Assembly (NCBI GenBank): GCA_966212235.1
Contig: CBIHPP010000001.1
Span: forward strand, 1-64,000
Direction of reading: 5' to 3'
Source: Niastella sp966212235
GTDB taxonomy: Bacteria > Bacteroidota > Bacteroidia > Chitinophagales > Chitinophagaceae
DNA: 64,000 bases
The position numbers were made by a program, and so were the translations under genes. Positions 14,301 through 21,052 of the stretch are shown in pieces. The notes under the pieces are model-generated. The model was not told the origin of the DNA and ran no database searches. It saw nothing but the letters and a program-made list of their open reading frames with translations. Numbering within the stretch: the stretch's first letter is position 1; every line of letters starts with the position of its first letter.

Positions 14301-15955
14301 CTGATACGCAAGGTAAGTTGTATCAAATAGCGTCCGGGCCCTTGGGAGAAGTGATTGCCATAGAGGCTGAGCGCAATTATGATTGGGAAATAACGGGCAT
14401 GGTGCTATCCGGAGAACTGGTAATGAACCTCAGCTATAGTAAATACCAGTACAACAACGAAACAGTAAACAGTTTTCTGGAAACCTATAAAGAAGAATTA
14501 GAAAAGCTGATAGATCATTGTTGCCAATGTGGATATAGCGAATGGACGCCTTCTGATCTTACTTATAAAAAAATTACGATAGAGCAATTAGATGCCTTGC
14601 AGCACCAGTACGAGATCCGTGATATTTATCCCCTGTCACCGATGCAGGAAGGAATGCTATTTGTTTCGTTATTGGAGTCGGAAGCAGATCATTATTTTGA
14701 ACAAATGAGTTACCGGGTGGAAGGGATTGTTGATATAGCAGCCGTAAAACGTACGCTATATGAATTGGCTAATCGGTATGATGTTTTACGAACAAAGTTT
14801 GTTTATCAGGGATATGAACGGCCGTTGCAAATAGTGCTGGAGAAAGCGGTCACTGAACTAAATTATAACGATGTAACTGACAGGTGTAATAAAGAAGGAG
14901 AGTATAATGTAATTGCCAACTGTAAAGCAGCTGACAGATCGATAAAGTTTGATTTTAGTGAAGGCACCTTAATGCGTTTAAGTATATACAAGACAGGTGA
15001 AACGACTTATACTTTTATATGGAGTTATCATCATATTCTAATGGACGGATGGTGCATAAGCATTTTGATCAATGATTTTAGAATGCTCTATGGGGGGCTG
15101 AAGGAAGGTAAAGTTGTTCAGTTGCCTGCAGTAAAGCCATATGCCCATTATATACAATGGTTACAGGATCGGGACAAGGAAGCCGGGTTGCAATATTGGG
15201 AGCGCTATCTCGAGGGATATGAGGCGCAGGCAACGTTGCCTATGGAAAGATCTGCATCCCTGTACCGGCAGGCCTCTGTTAGTATCAAATTCAGTATCGA
15301 AGAAACCCGTTTGTTGCAGCAGTTGTCAGCCAGATACCGCACAACGGTTAGTACGGTGATGCAGGTAGCATGGGCCGTGTTGCTTGGCAAATACAATAAT
15401 GTGCAGGATGTGGTTTTTGGCGCCGTTGTATCCGGCCGTCCGGCTGAAATTCCAGGAGTGGAAGAAATGGTGGGACTATTTATTAATACTGTACCGGTAA
15501 GGATCTGTTTCGATGAAAAAGATACGATTGCAGAACTGTTGCAGCGATTGCAGCAGGAAATGCTGGAGAGTACGCCTTATCATTATTTTTCTTTGGCAGA
15601 AATACAATCATTGACTCCACTGGGTAACAATTTGCTGGATCATGTCCTGGTATTTGAAAACTTCCCCGTTAGCGATAAAATACGGAATGCGACGGAAGAG
15701 TCGTATACAATTACGGATGTTGAGATAATAGAACAGACAAATTATCCATATGCAGTGATCATCCTCCCGGGAAAAGAACTTACCGTCAAACTCGACTACA
15801 ATGCCAACAGTTACAATGAGGCAAGCATGACCCTGGTATTGACACATTTAAAGAAAATAATAGAACAAATATTGTTCAATACAAATATCAGCATTGAGGA
15901 AGTTGGTTTGTATAATGAGGTCTTTGTTCAAAATGCGGAAGAGATTACGCATTAA
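2366..15955 (+). CDS. Hybrid PKS-NRPS, KS-AT-KR-ACP-C-A(Gly)-PCP-C-A(Asn)-PCP-E-C
   Basis: A 4529-residue megasynthase. KS: active Cys in DTACSTSL near residue 178, EAHGTG about 311. AT: GQGSQ about 533, GHSIGEY about 618, HAFH about 718, which is the malonyl-CoA signature. KR: TGGFGGMG about 1145, Tyr in AYNAANEF about 1307. ACP GGDSL about 1459. LCL-type C: SAAQKR about 1522, HHIIADG about 1643. The first A domain reads DILQLGMIWK, close to the Gly code; PCP about 2498. A short epimerase relic (about 2552-2584) leads into a C domain with the SPMQEGMLF start typical of DCL domains (HHILMDG about 2719). The second A reads DLTKIGEVGK (Asn); PCP about 3572. Complete E domain: HHMVIDG about 3754, EGHGRE, NYLGQFD about 3972. 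A terminal DCL-type C domain (HHILMDG about 4221) ends the protein without an A domain, so it must work with a later subunit. No DH, ER or methyltransferase was seen. Confidence 0.96.
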   Translation: MSQYTGLEIAVIGMSGRFPGAGSIEDFWSNLKNGVESIHFFSDEELINAGENKDRLNHPMYIKAASFLQDKECFDAEFFGFIPSEVKLLDPQVRIFHEECWKAIEDAGYSMLDSQNKIGLFAGASSNLNWEMYAGISNMKGEVDEFSASQLRNARYLATRIAYALNLSGPSVFIDTACSTSLVAIHHACKSLLVGDCNIAMAGGVSVGSKTRAGYVYQEGMINSRDGHCRAFDKEATGTISGEGCGVVILKTLKNALKDGDHIYAVIRGSGVNNDGNNKVGFTAPSVEGQATVIMTAQKWAKTEPESITYIEAHGTGTSLGDPIEIAGLTRAFGTDKKQYCAIGSVKTNIGHLDAAAGVAGLIKTVLALQHRQLPPSLHFTTPNPKIDFTNSPFYVNTELKEWKSNGYPLRAGVSSFGIGGTNAHVIVEEAPVQPESSASSGPQLLLFSAKTPAALQRNIERFSSWLKANEKVKLADIAYTLQTGRASFEHRQLLVCDSHAAAIEALPRLPSTDNYSHVSSRHTPVVVFMFSGQGSQYAGMCGDLYEQEPVFKAQVDSCCELVKQRYQKDLLPVMFPGPGGDSRMIDNTEYTQPALFIIEYALTMLLESRGIRPAMMIGHSIGEYTAACLSGVFSLEDALHVVVKRGELMQQATRGSMLSVSVSEAQLRELLKEHPQISLAAVNSSQLCAVSGSNEAIEVFEQAVKQSGHLCRPIRTSHAFHSWMMDEVLDEYAKVMSSVRLQAPQRPFISNVSGVLATAAQITTPGYWVEHLRQTVRFGAGIESLFINKEAVFIEVGPGRVLSSLVQLHGQRQEGHRVVSMVKQAKEAGDDQHHLLRGIGALWLNGLPVNWQSFYKAGQRRRVSLPGYSFERTKYVAEADAAKLLLQQGLKERRGLSESIHALTWVRSVLPNKANEADKKEQKILIFSGEENFSNHLAGHLADFVKQVVEVKCGESLTVSGKGIEEATCDDLDQVWEHINKQHVKIDHIIYCPTLDILPAAVNYDNLDAVLNKGYLRLCSLAKLLSQQQDHKIYVTVITNQAVQVLDDDEVNPLKACMIAPVKIMPTELLHVDCKIIDIPFPFENTGLQHEYAGRMVNELFYKCEDRVVAYRYRQRWTPSYEVLQDNEQVASNVKIESNGTYIVTGGFGGMGFTIAENICLRFNANVILLHRSAFPKRKDWQAWLETHGKEDLVSRRIEQLLAMEAPGGKIALYKADVGNEQDVMGFFEWVKTKYAKINGIIWAAGEVDYGGIMQNRMQDGFLSYTRSKIHGLLLFEKYYDFKTLDFLSLFSSIGNTFYELKFGQVAYNAANEFMDSYAYYARKKNIHAFTIEWCDWLTVGMTVKIHQKKTGSNDSKFIDSQIKDGIYPEEGIAIFQRCLQNKAVSTVIYTGDLIKEIRDNKLRLRQFIADNTGNSEKAVQEMENDLSPLHKRERLIQLFADFFAKGSITEKDDFFELGGDSLKAMTLVARINQKLHCTLTIADFYKYSTIAELAAFLNKESENRYTDHIPKSAPKPSYVVSAAQKRMFLLQEIDRDSIAYNEYKVLRLKGIVDTGLIEEVFKQLIKRHECLRTSFILEDGSLRQVIAESVPFGIVHFESSEEHVDNIMRAFVRPFDLGVAPLIRVGLIRFSEQEHLLIVDLHHIIADGVSKDILIKEFIAHYQGETLPPLALQYKDYAEWQQQVQDLERIAVQRSFWMNELAGDIHALELPLDYPRPALKNESGDSYKFKLNVVQTAALNNIAAGEGVSMFMVLLTVYNILLSKLSNQQDIVVGIPTAGRQHADLENMIGMFVNTLPVRIYPKEELRFKELLSAVKESVLAALENQDYQYEDMIEALQIRRDTSRNPLFDVMLYYRKIEELSALQLPGAEITSYDTEYRVSKFDLTLDVWECNEELYLSFEYCTALFRQETIKRFSGYLEQIVHAIIQDAGIPVSDISILPEEEQRCLLYEFNNTDCDYPSEETIVSLFYKQVNLTPDNTALVFEGKQLSYRELDEASTRIACSLRVRYQVRPNTIIAILANRSEKMIIGLLGILKSGAAYLPIDPQYPADRIAYMLEDSGANVLLICEPLSAGIKCQSMIAAYDSLAENDLDELPVVNTSTDLCYLIYTSGSTGKPKGVKICHQSVVNFMEGMNREIPLQAEDGMLAITSTSFDISVLEIFWTICNGVKVILHPSDISVNELDRYVTDETGFSQHRITMLQSTPSFVRMIDEGNRSGRFLHSLRALLIGGDMLPVALVQKIQRENKAAIYNMYGPTETTIWSCIHKFESDVQKVRIGKPIANTQIYILNKYLHLVPVGVPGDLYIGGEGLSVGYHNRPELTAQRFIANPFKAESKIYMTGDVARWLPDGTIELVGRTDNQIKIRGYRIELGEIEHQITRYEGIKEVVVMARERQGDKYLVAYYVSHQSIEPAILRNNLQQSLPDYMVPSFFVQLESLPLTANGKLDRNALPEPVAVIAETYVAPVNLPQQMLCAIWANVLGIDKVGIRDNFFSVGGDSIRSIQIIARLRTMGYELTAKDIFSCQTIEALASRLKRIEKDAGELIRVKDIELQPEQRWFFAKDDPSVHKLNDLQLHYGSSKIYPLSPMQEGMLFHTLFETDGEQYFEQISYELEGLLDIAAVERSLHELVANHDILRTIFLSEAYERPLQIVLNEWKPAFSYFDVTEECTQRDEASVMAFYKETDRSGKFEIGIEPPVRLTVYRISATTYTFIWSYHHILMDGWCMSILINDFKNIYRCLTKGERIQLPPAKPYVHYIQWLESQEKNIGLQYWRQYLQGYETVCTLPGQQVASGNRRSSISLNLSSEQTHSLQQLSVRYGVTMNILMQAAWGILLSKYNNIHDVVFGSVVSGRPALLAGVEEMIGLFINTIPVRVRFEEKDTVAQLLQRLQQEMLESEPYHYHSLAQIQSLSLPGRDLLDHLLVFENYPVSDKLQEATDDTYRITKVDMFELTNYNYVIVIVPGRELFIRLDYNSNRFEQENMELVLIRLQQVINKMIENAEMPAAALAIVSEEEAGRLLFEWNDTQIDYSQHKSIIDLFEEQVIKDPSRAAIRYEGKLISYGQLLEQSDKVAFYLQQQGVQPGDLVGLILPRNEHLIPSILGVLKSGAAYVPIDPQYPQARIMSVIHDAGLRIILTTATYRQLPVAVDVAVIDLTEKWALIQHGPPIKYASCATPGDLAYVIYTSGSTGKPKGVAIEHQSLVNYINWSALHYVRGEQDVFPLYTSISFDLTVTSIFTPLVTGNLIIIYEEQENQVLVDRVFSDNMATVIKLTPSHLKIIRDSDDVYWHAEYKRKKLIVGGENLESRLAKDIYEKFKGEIEIYNEYGPTEATVGCMIYKYDTKDSFTSVPIGHPVANTGIYIFDQDLNITPIGVKGELYIGGAGLARGYFNNEKLTSGRFINNPFIKGERMYKTGDVARRGKDGVIEYLGRMDEQVKIRGYRIELGEIEQQLNSYEGITESVVLVHEKEDNKFLVAYYVSEHELGLEALKNYLLAQLPEYMVPSFFMHLHSLPLTGNGKLDRKALPEPSAAIEKTYVAPVTKEQQILSDIWAKVLGADRIGIRDNFFAAGGDSIKSIQIVARVRAAGYELTVKDIFSSQTIEALALRLKRIEKKVDQSMVTGDIELSPVQRWFFAQDQRDPHHYNQAVMLQFKEGLKAEAIRKIFGKIQEHHDGLRTRFRKVEGGWQPSISSALNLEVSVTEHDFTNEKDESEKLKAACDEIQSSIDLEHGPLMKLGLFHLKDGCRLLIVIHHMVIDGVSWRILFEDIETLFQQYKQQQVLTLPLKTHSFGEWVNCLRSYIQLKSFKETIPYWNAILDRKVTVVTRDMPEGRNLVKDMVTGSIRLDGEQTAKLLTEVHKAYHTRINDVLLVCLLAAMHRCFCLQAVKIDLEGHGREAVAEGLDISRTVGWFTSIYPVVLEYKEGSIAVLVKEVKEYLRKVPDNGISYLIGRYLAEMEELNPGNDARIVFNYLGQFDADTQGKLYQIASGPLGEVIAIEAERNYDWEITGMVLSGELVMNLSYSKYQYNNETVNSFLETYKEELEKLIDHCCQCGYSEWTPSDLTYKKITIEQLDALQHQYEIRDIYPLSPMQEGMLFVSLLESEADHYFEQMSYRVEGIVDIAAVKRTLYELANRYDVLRTKFVYQGYERPLQIVLEKAVTELNYNDVTDRCNKEGEYNVIANCKAADRSIKFDFSEGTLMRLSIYKTGETTYTFIWSYHHILMDGWCISILINDFRMLYGGLKEGKVVQLPAVKPYAHYIQWLQDRDKEAGLQYWERYLEGYEAQATLPMERSASLYRQASVSIKFSIEETRLLQQLSARYRTTVSTVMQVAWAVLLGKYNNVQDVVFGAVVSGRPAEIPGVEEMVGLFINTVPVRICFDEKDTIAELLQRLQQEMLESTPYHYFSLAEIQSLTPLGNNLLDHVLVFENFPVSDKIRNATEESYTITDVEIIEQTNYPYAVIILPGKELTVKLDYNANSYNEASMTLVLTHLKKIIEQILFNTNISIEEVGLYNEVFVQNAEEITH
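10019..10117 (+). other. Relic of a deleted epimerization domain inside the Gly module
   Basis: After the Gly PCP the protein reads IELQPEQRWFFAKDDPSVH, which matches the opening (E1) motif of the intact E domain later in the same protein (IELSPVQRWFFAQD, near 13241). It then jumps directly to LNDLQLHY..KIYPLSPMQEG, matching the end of an E-C linker (LDALQHQY..DIYPLSPMQEG). About 430 residues, including HHxxxDG, EGHGRE and NYLGQFD, are missing without loss of frame. Glycine is achiral, so the loss would cost nothing. The DCL-type C domain that normally follows an E domain remains. Confidence 0.85.
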
Positions 15956-15986
15956 AATATGCTTTGAATTCCTATTTGTTATCCCG

Positions 15987-16010
15987 ATAGCGATCCTACC
16001 TGGATGCTAT
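15987..16010. other. Imperfect hairpin between megasynthase and asparagine synthetase genes
   Basis: ATAGCGATCC is followed after five bases by GGATGCTAT, giving an imperfect stem with a small loop in the 74-base gap. There is no clear T-run after it, so it could be a weak attenuator, an RNA processing site, or chance. Confidence 0.3.
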
Positions 16011-16029
16011 TACTTAAAATTGTATAAAT

Positions 16030-17880
16030 ATGTGTGGGATATGCGGCTTTATTAAGTTTAATGGTCCGGTTTCAGAAGAAGACAGCAGGATTGTAAAACG
16101 AATGAACTCAAGGTTAGTCCACAGAGGACCGGATGCCCAGGATGTTTTGCTTTTTGATAATGTGGCACTGGGATTCTCCAGGTTGAGCATCATTGGTCTG
16201 GAGAATGGAATGCAACCAATAACGAATGAAGATGGAAGTATTGTTTTAATATGTAACGGGGAGATCTTTAATTATATAGAGATCAGGGAATACCTTTTAA
16301 AAAAGGGCCATCAGTTTAAAACAAGCTCTGACGTAGAGGTAATTGTTCACCTGTATGAAGAAGAAGGTATTCATTTTTTGAATGATCTGAATGGGCAGTT
16401 TGCTTTTGCTTTATATGATAAAAGAAAGAAAAAGTTATTCTGCGCCCGCGACCAGATGGGTATCGCTCCGTTCTTTTATACATCGGTAAATGATTGTTTT
16501 CTATTCGGTTCAGAGATCAAAGCTATTCTTGAACATCCATACGTACAGCGGGAAGTAGATTTGGTTGGACTTGACCAGGTTTTCACCTTTGCCGGCCTGG
16601 TGAGCCCCAGAACGATGTTTAAGAACATTCATAGCCTGGAAAATGGGCATTTACTCGAAGTGGATGATCAGGGAAGTATAAGAAAAAAAGAATATTGGGA
16701 CCTTGTTTATCCTGAGGAAAAAATTTCCGTTAAATCTGAATCGTGGTACATCAATAAGCTGGAAGAACTGTTCCATGAATCCGTTAAGCTAAGAATGCGT
16801 TCTGATGTACCATCAGGATTCTATTTAAGCGGCGGTCTCGATTCTTCAACGATTGCTATGAAGTTATCGCAGTTTGCATCCAGTGAGAAAAAAGAGGCTT
16901 TTTCGATTGACTTTGTGGATGCTGAAATATCAGAAGCGAGTTATCAAAGAATGATAGCGGATCTGAGTGCTTCTGTGTTGAACAAAAAAATATTTTTCTT
17001 TAAGGATATCAGCGAGCGGCTGCGAAAAGTGATTTACCACTGTGAATGCCCGGTCAAAGAAACTTACAATACCGCTTCCATTTCCTTGTCTGAATCTGTT
17101 CGGTTAAAAGGCATCAAAGTTATTTTATCAGGGGAGGGAGCTGATGAGTTTTTTGCAGGATATGTTGGCTATAAGTTCGACAAAATGCGGGCATTGAATC
17201 TTATTCAGAATAATGCCAGTTCTCTTGAAGAAGCGATCAGGGAAAATTTGTGGGGTGACCAATCTTTTTTCTACGAGAAAAATTTCTCGGAATTTAATAT
17301 TATTAAAAGGTCATTGTATTCCGAATGTCTCAATGAAAGATTTGAAGATATAAATTGCCTGAACTATCAACTTATAGATAAAAGCAAGATCAGAAATAGA
17401 GACCTGTTGCAAAAAAGATCCTACGTAGATTATAAGATAAGATTAGTAGATCATTTGGTCTCAGATCATGGAGACCGGATGGCGCTTGCCAACTCAGTAG
17501 AAGTGAGATATCCTTTCCTGGATAAAAATATAGCTGAATTCGCTGCTGAACTGCCTTCAGAATTAAAATTGAACGATTTTTCGGAAAAGTACCTGTTAAA
17601 GAAAATGGCCGGTAGGTATGTACCCCGTTCCATAATCGAGCGGGAAAAGTTTGGTTTTGTGGCGCCGGGAAGTCCTTACTTATTGCAGAATAATTGTGAA
17701 TATGTCAATGATCTGTTATCCTTTGATCTTATTAAGAGACAGGGATATTTCAATCCACATCAGATAGAACATCTAAAAAAAATGTATAGTGAGAAAGGAT
17801 TTAAAGTAAATGCACCTTTTGAAACGGATCTGCTTATCATAGTGCTCACATACGGAATACTGCTCGACACCTTTTTTTGA
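16030..17880 (+). CDS. asnB: Asparagine synthetase (glutamine-hydrolysing)
   Basis: A 616-residue AsnB-type enzyme. The start is fixed by MCGICG, because Cys2 becomes the N-terminal nucleophile of the class II glutamine amidotransferase domain. The N-terminal half has RLVHRGPD, the CNGEIFNY motif and DGQFAF-like residues (NGQFAFALYD). The C-terminal half has the ATP-binding loop SGGLDSS at about residues 266-272. The normal reaction is Asp + Gln + ATP to Asn + Glu + AMP. It lies in line with the NRPS genes, 74 bases after one and 18 bases before the next. Two A domains in the window carry Asn codes, so local Asn supply is the simplest role. A tailoring amidotransferase acting on a precursor or product is an alternative, since cluster-borne AsnB homologs sometimes do this. 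Confidence 0.93.
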   Translation: MCGICGFIKFNGPVSEEDSRIVKRMNSRLVHRGPDAQDVLLFDNVALGFSRLSIIGLENGMQPITNEDGSIVLICNGEIFNYIEIREYLLKKGHQFKTSSDVEVIVHLYEEEGIHFLNDLNGQFAFALYDKRKKKLFCARDQMGIAPFFYTSVNDCFLFGSEIKAILEHPYVQREVDLVGLDQVFTFAGLVSPRTMFKNIHSLENGHLLEVDDQGSIRKKEYWDLVYPEEKISVKSESWYINKLEELFHESVKLRMRSDVPSGFYLSGGLDSSTIAMKLSQFASSEKKEAFSIDFVDAEISEASYQRMIADLSASVLNKKIFFFKDISERLRKVIYHCECPVKETYNTASISLSESVRLKGIKVILSGEGADEFFAGYVGYKFDKMRALNLIQNNASSLEEAIRENLWGDQSFFYEKNFSEFNIIKRSLYSECLNERFEDINCLNYQLIDKSKIRNRDLLQKRSYVDYKIRLVDHLVSDHGDRMALANSVEVRYPFLDKNIAEFAAELPSELKLNDFSEKYLLKKMAGRYVPRSIIEREKFGFVAPGSPYLLQNNCEYVNDLLSFDLIKRQGYFNPHQIEHLKKMYSEKGFKVNAPFETDLLIIVLTYGILLDTFF

Positions 17881-17898
17881 TATTATTTATAAAAGTAT

Positions 17899-20800
17899 AT
17901 GGTCTTTCAGAAAAAAATTACCGAAAGCTTAAAAGCTTTCCCGGATAAAATTGCTATTGAAAATGGTAGTGAGTTGATTACCTATAAACAGGTATCAGAT
18001 GCCGCCAATTCAATCACTACTTTTTTATTGAAACAACGTTTTGGTAAAGAAGCGATCATTGGCATTTGTTTAAAAAGCAGAATTCATGTTATTTATTCAA
18101 TGATCGGCATTGCAAATGCCGGATGTGTTTTTGTTCCGATCGATATGGACGTGCCTGCCAGGCGCCTCAATACCATCATCAATGATCTGCAGCCGGAATG
18201 TATTATTTGTGAAAAAGACTGTTCAGTATTTGACAACAGGGATTCAAATTCACCAATGGCCCTCTGTTTTATTGAAGATATTTTAACTGATAATAATCCG
18301 GTTGATGAAAAGGATATTCAATGGCCCTCGTATGAGGAAGTCGATAGCCTGTATATTTATTATACATCAGGGACAACAGGTAATCCCAAAGGTATTGTAG
18401 GGAAAAACTGTAGCTTAATTCATTTCCTGGAATGGGAGATAAGCACCTTTAATATTACCGCAGGTTTCAGGTGTAGTCAGCTTATAAGTCCGTATTTCGA
18501 CGCCTTTCTGCGTGATATTTTCGTTCCGTTGTTAACAGGCGGAACCATTTGCATACCAGCACAGGATGAACATTACTTTAGCGAAGAAAAACTTGTTTCA
18601 TTTATTAATGATTCAGGTATTACACTGATCCATTGTGTGCCAAGTGTATTCCGTCTTTTTAATAGCAAGCTGCTTACCGGTAACATGTTTCAGTCCCTTC
18701 GTTACGTTCTCTTGTCAGGCGAAAGAATTATACCTGCTGAGTTGAAAAAATGGTATGATCTATTTGGTTCCCGGATCCAACTGGTTAATTTATATGGAGC
18801 CACAGAAACCACTTTGATCAGGTCTTATTACCTCATTACGCCGGAAGATGTGAACAAGGCGAGAATATCGATCGGCACACCGATTCACGATACGCAGTTA
18901 CTGGTTGCAAATAAAAACCTAAAACCGTGTGATTTCCTGGAACCTGGTGATCTTTACATTGTCTCCGATTATATCAGTAAGGGATATTTAAATGCACCCG
19001 AGCTCACGAATAGCCGTTTTATAAAGATCTTTTTGAACGGAGAGGAAAGGATGGCTTTTAAAACAGGTGACAAAGCGCGTGTTTTTCCCGGGGGGGATAT
19101 CGATCTGATGGGGCGTGAAGACCGGCAGGTTAAGGTGAGGGGAATAAGGGTGGAATTGGAAGAGATCGAACATACTATAGTGCAGTCAGGCCTTGTAAAC
19201 GGGACTGTGGTAATAAAACATACCGATGCAAATGCAAACGAAATGTTGATTGCGTTCGTGATAAAAAAGGAAAGAGAGCTTCCAGGAGAATATTTTAAAA
19301 ATAAGGTGACGGCATATTTGAATGCCTGTTTGCCGTCGTATATGGCACCTTCTGACCTTGTTGAGCTGGACCATTTCCCATTATTGCGAAATGGAAAAAT
19401 AAACTATAGCAAGTTGTCCGAATATCTCCAGGTTGAAAATGACATTGTTCAGCCGGTAAATGATACAGAAAGAAGATTACTGTTGTTGTGGAAAGAGATC
19501 TTAGGTGAAAAGCCATTGTCTACAGAAGATGTTTTTTATAAGGTAGGTGGGAATTCATTAAGTATCATGCGCCTCATCAGCCTTATTTACAGGGAATTTT
19601 CAGTGCGGATCCCGCTAAGCGATCTATTTACGCATGCAACCATAAGGAAACAAAGCGACCTGGTATTACACTCCATTAAAGATAATGTAATGCAGATCCC
19701 GGGTACAGTAGCCAAACCTTTTCATAATGTTTCTGTTGCCCAGGAAAGATTGTATTATCACTATGCCATGGATAAGAACAACCTGTCATATAATCTTCCG
19801 GTTATATGGGAAATGGATGATGATGCCGATGAAAGTAAAATTGATTATGTGATAAGGCAATTGATAAACAGGCATGAAGGACTGCGAACTGCATTCAGGC
19901 TCGAGAACGGGAAAATTTTACAGGTAATTCATGATGACGTCGATTTTCAACTCGGGAAAATAAGATCCAGCGACGCTGATATTAATAACACAATAGCTGA
20001 CTGTATTAAACCATTTGATCTGGGCAAGCCGCCACTGATACGGTGTTTTATCCTGGAAAGACCTGGACATAAAAAAATGCTGCTCGCGGATATGCCTCAT
20101 ATTGTGTGTGACGGCATTTCGCAAATGATCTTACATACAGAATTTTTAAAATTATTTAATGGTGAAGTGCTGAAGGCGCTTATGGCGCAACCTAAAGACT
20201 ATGCAGAATGGGAGATCGGTTTCCGCGCAGGTAAAGAGTATCTCGTACACCGGGAATTTTGGCTCAGGAATTTTGAAGGAGGAATTCCAAAGTTTCAGTT
20301 GCCTACAACGTATTCCGGCAAAGCGGCATTTACTGAGCTCGGCGGCTTCGTTTCTTTTTCGATATCGAAAAGGGTTATTAAAAATATTGTTCGGCAGTTG
20401 TCTGATGGTGACATTACCGATTCTTCGGTTCTTTTTTCGCTTTATTGTTTGTTTCTGTTGAAACTTACGGGGCAGGATGACATTGTTGTCGCTATTGCCA
20501 CTTCCGGCCGCATACAACATGAGCTGGAAGGTACGGTAGGAATGTTCGTCAAAACCCTTCCGATCAGGTACCGGATCGTACCTGCATTAACATTTTCAGA
20601 ATTTTCCGCAAGCCTGCATAATTATTTACTGCAAGCGTACAACCATCAAATATATGACCTTGCTGACATGGTTGAAGCAATGGGCCTTCATAACGCCTCA
20701 GAGCGTTCACTGTTTAACACGATGTTTGTTTTTCACAATTTTTCGGAAGCAAAACTGTATAATGCAAATAAGTTTAATCAATATGAATTCGACAACAATA

Positions 20801-21033
20801 AAGCTAAATATGCCATATCGTTAATCATTAACGAGGGCGAAGACTTCTACAATTTGCGACTTGAATATTCTACCCTGTATTTTACGAAGCCCGATGCTGA
20901 GTTACTGGTGAATCATTTTGAACAGCTGATTTCTTCATTTTCCGTAAATCCACTTGCTCGCATCATGGATGGTATCGGTCATTCTCAAACGGAAGCCGGT
21001 ATCAATGAGAAAGATATTTTATTCAATTTCTAG
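17899..21033 (+). CDS. NRPS subunit, A(unassigned)-PCP-C
   Basis: A 1044-residue protein that starts directly with an adenylation domain (YTSGTTGNPKG about residue 154, NLYGATETT, A10 RNGKIN). A PCP (GGNSLSI, about 550) and a condensation domain (SVAQERLYY about 612) follow. The specificity residues read D-A-R-H-L-S-L-L-I-K. The pocket region FDAFLRDIF differs from every other A domain here. His278, Ser301 and Leu322 recall Ser codes, but Arg239 and Ile331 do not fit, so I leave the substrate open. The C-domain active site reads PHIVCDG instead of HHxxxDG: the second, catalytic His is kept and the first is Pro. With no C domain of its own at the N-terminus, it probably uses the C domain ending the subunit at 2366-15955. 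It ends with a full C domain, which is odd because the next subunit begins with a C-lobe remnant. Confidence 0.93.
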   Translation: MVFQKKITESLKAFPDKIAIENGSELITYKQVSDAANSITTFLLKQRFGKEAIIGICLKSRIHVIYSMIGIANAGCVFVPIDMDVPARRLNTIINDLQPECIICEKDCSVFDNRDSNSPMALCFIEDILTDNNPVDEKDIQWPSYEEVDSLYIYYTSGTTGNPKGIVGKNCSLIHFLEWEISTFNITAGFRCSQLISPYFDAFLRDIFVPLLTGGTICIPAQDEHYFSEEKLVSFINDSGITLIHCVPSVFRLFNSKLLTGNMFQSLRYVLLSGERIIPAELKKWYDLFGSRIQLVNLYGATETTLIRSYYLITPEDVNKARISIGTPIHDTQLLVANKNLKPCDFLEPGDLYIVSDYISKGYLNAPELTNSRFIKIFLNGEERMAFKTGDKARVFPGGDIDLMGREDRQVKVRGIRVELEEIEHTIVQSGLVNGTVVIKHTDANANEMLIAFVIKKERELPGEYFKNKVTAYLNACLPSYMAPSDLVELDHFPLLRNGKINYSKLSEYLQVENDIVQPVNDTERRLLLLWKEILGEKPLSTEDVFYKVGGNSLSIMRLISLIYREFSVRIPLSDLFTHATIRKQSDLVLHSIKDNVMQIPGTVAKPFHNVSVAQERLYYHYAMDKNNLSYNLPVIWEMDDDADESKIDYVIRQLINRHEGLRTAFRLENGKILQVIHDDVDFQLGKIRSSDADINNTIADCIKPFDLGKPPLIRCFILERPGHKKMLLADMPHIVCDGISQMILHTEFLKLFNGEVLKALMAQPKDYAEWEIGFRAGKEYLVHREFWLRNFEGGIPKFQLPTTYSGKAAFTELGGFVSFSISKRVIKNIVRQLSDGDITDSSVLFSLYCLFLLKLTGQDDIVVAIATSGRIQHELEGTVGMFVKTLPIRYRIVPALTFSEFSASLHNYLLQAYNHQIYDLADMVEAMGLHNASERSLFNTMFVFHNFSEAKLYNANKFNQYEFDNNKAKYAISLIINEGEDFYNLRLEYSTLYFTKPDAELLVNHFEQLISSFSVNPLARIMDGIGHSQTEAGINEKDILFNF

Positions 21034-21052
21034 TACAGTTAATTGTTGAGAA

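Noticed and set aside
21034..21052. A frameshift joining the A-PCP-C gene to the following C-lobe-A-PCP gene
   Set aside because: The first gene ends with a complete C domain, and an in-frame TGA precedes the second start; the C-lobe fragment is extra, not the missing half.
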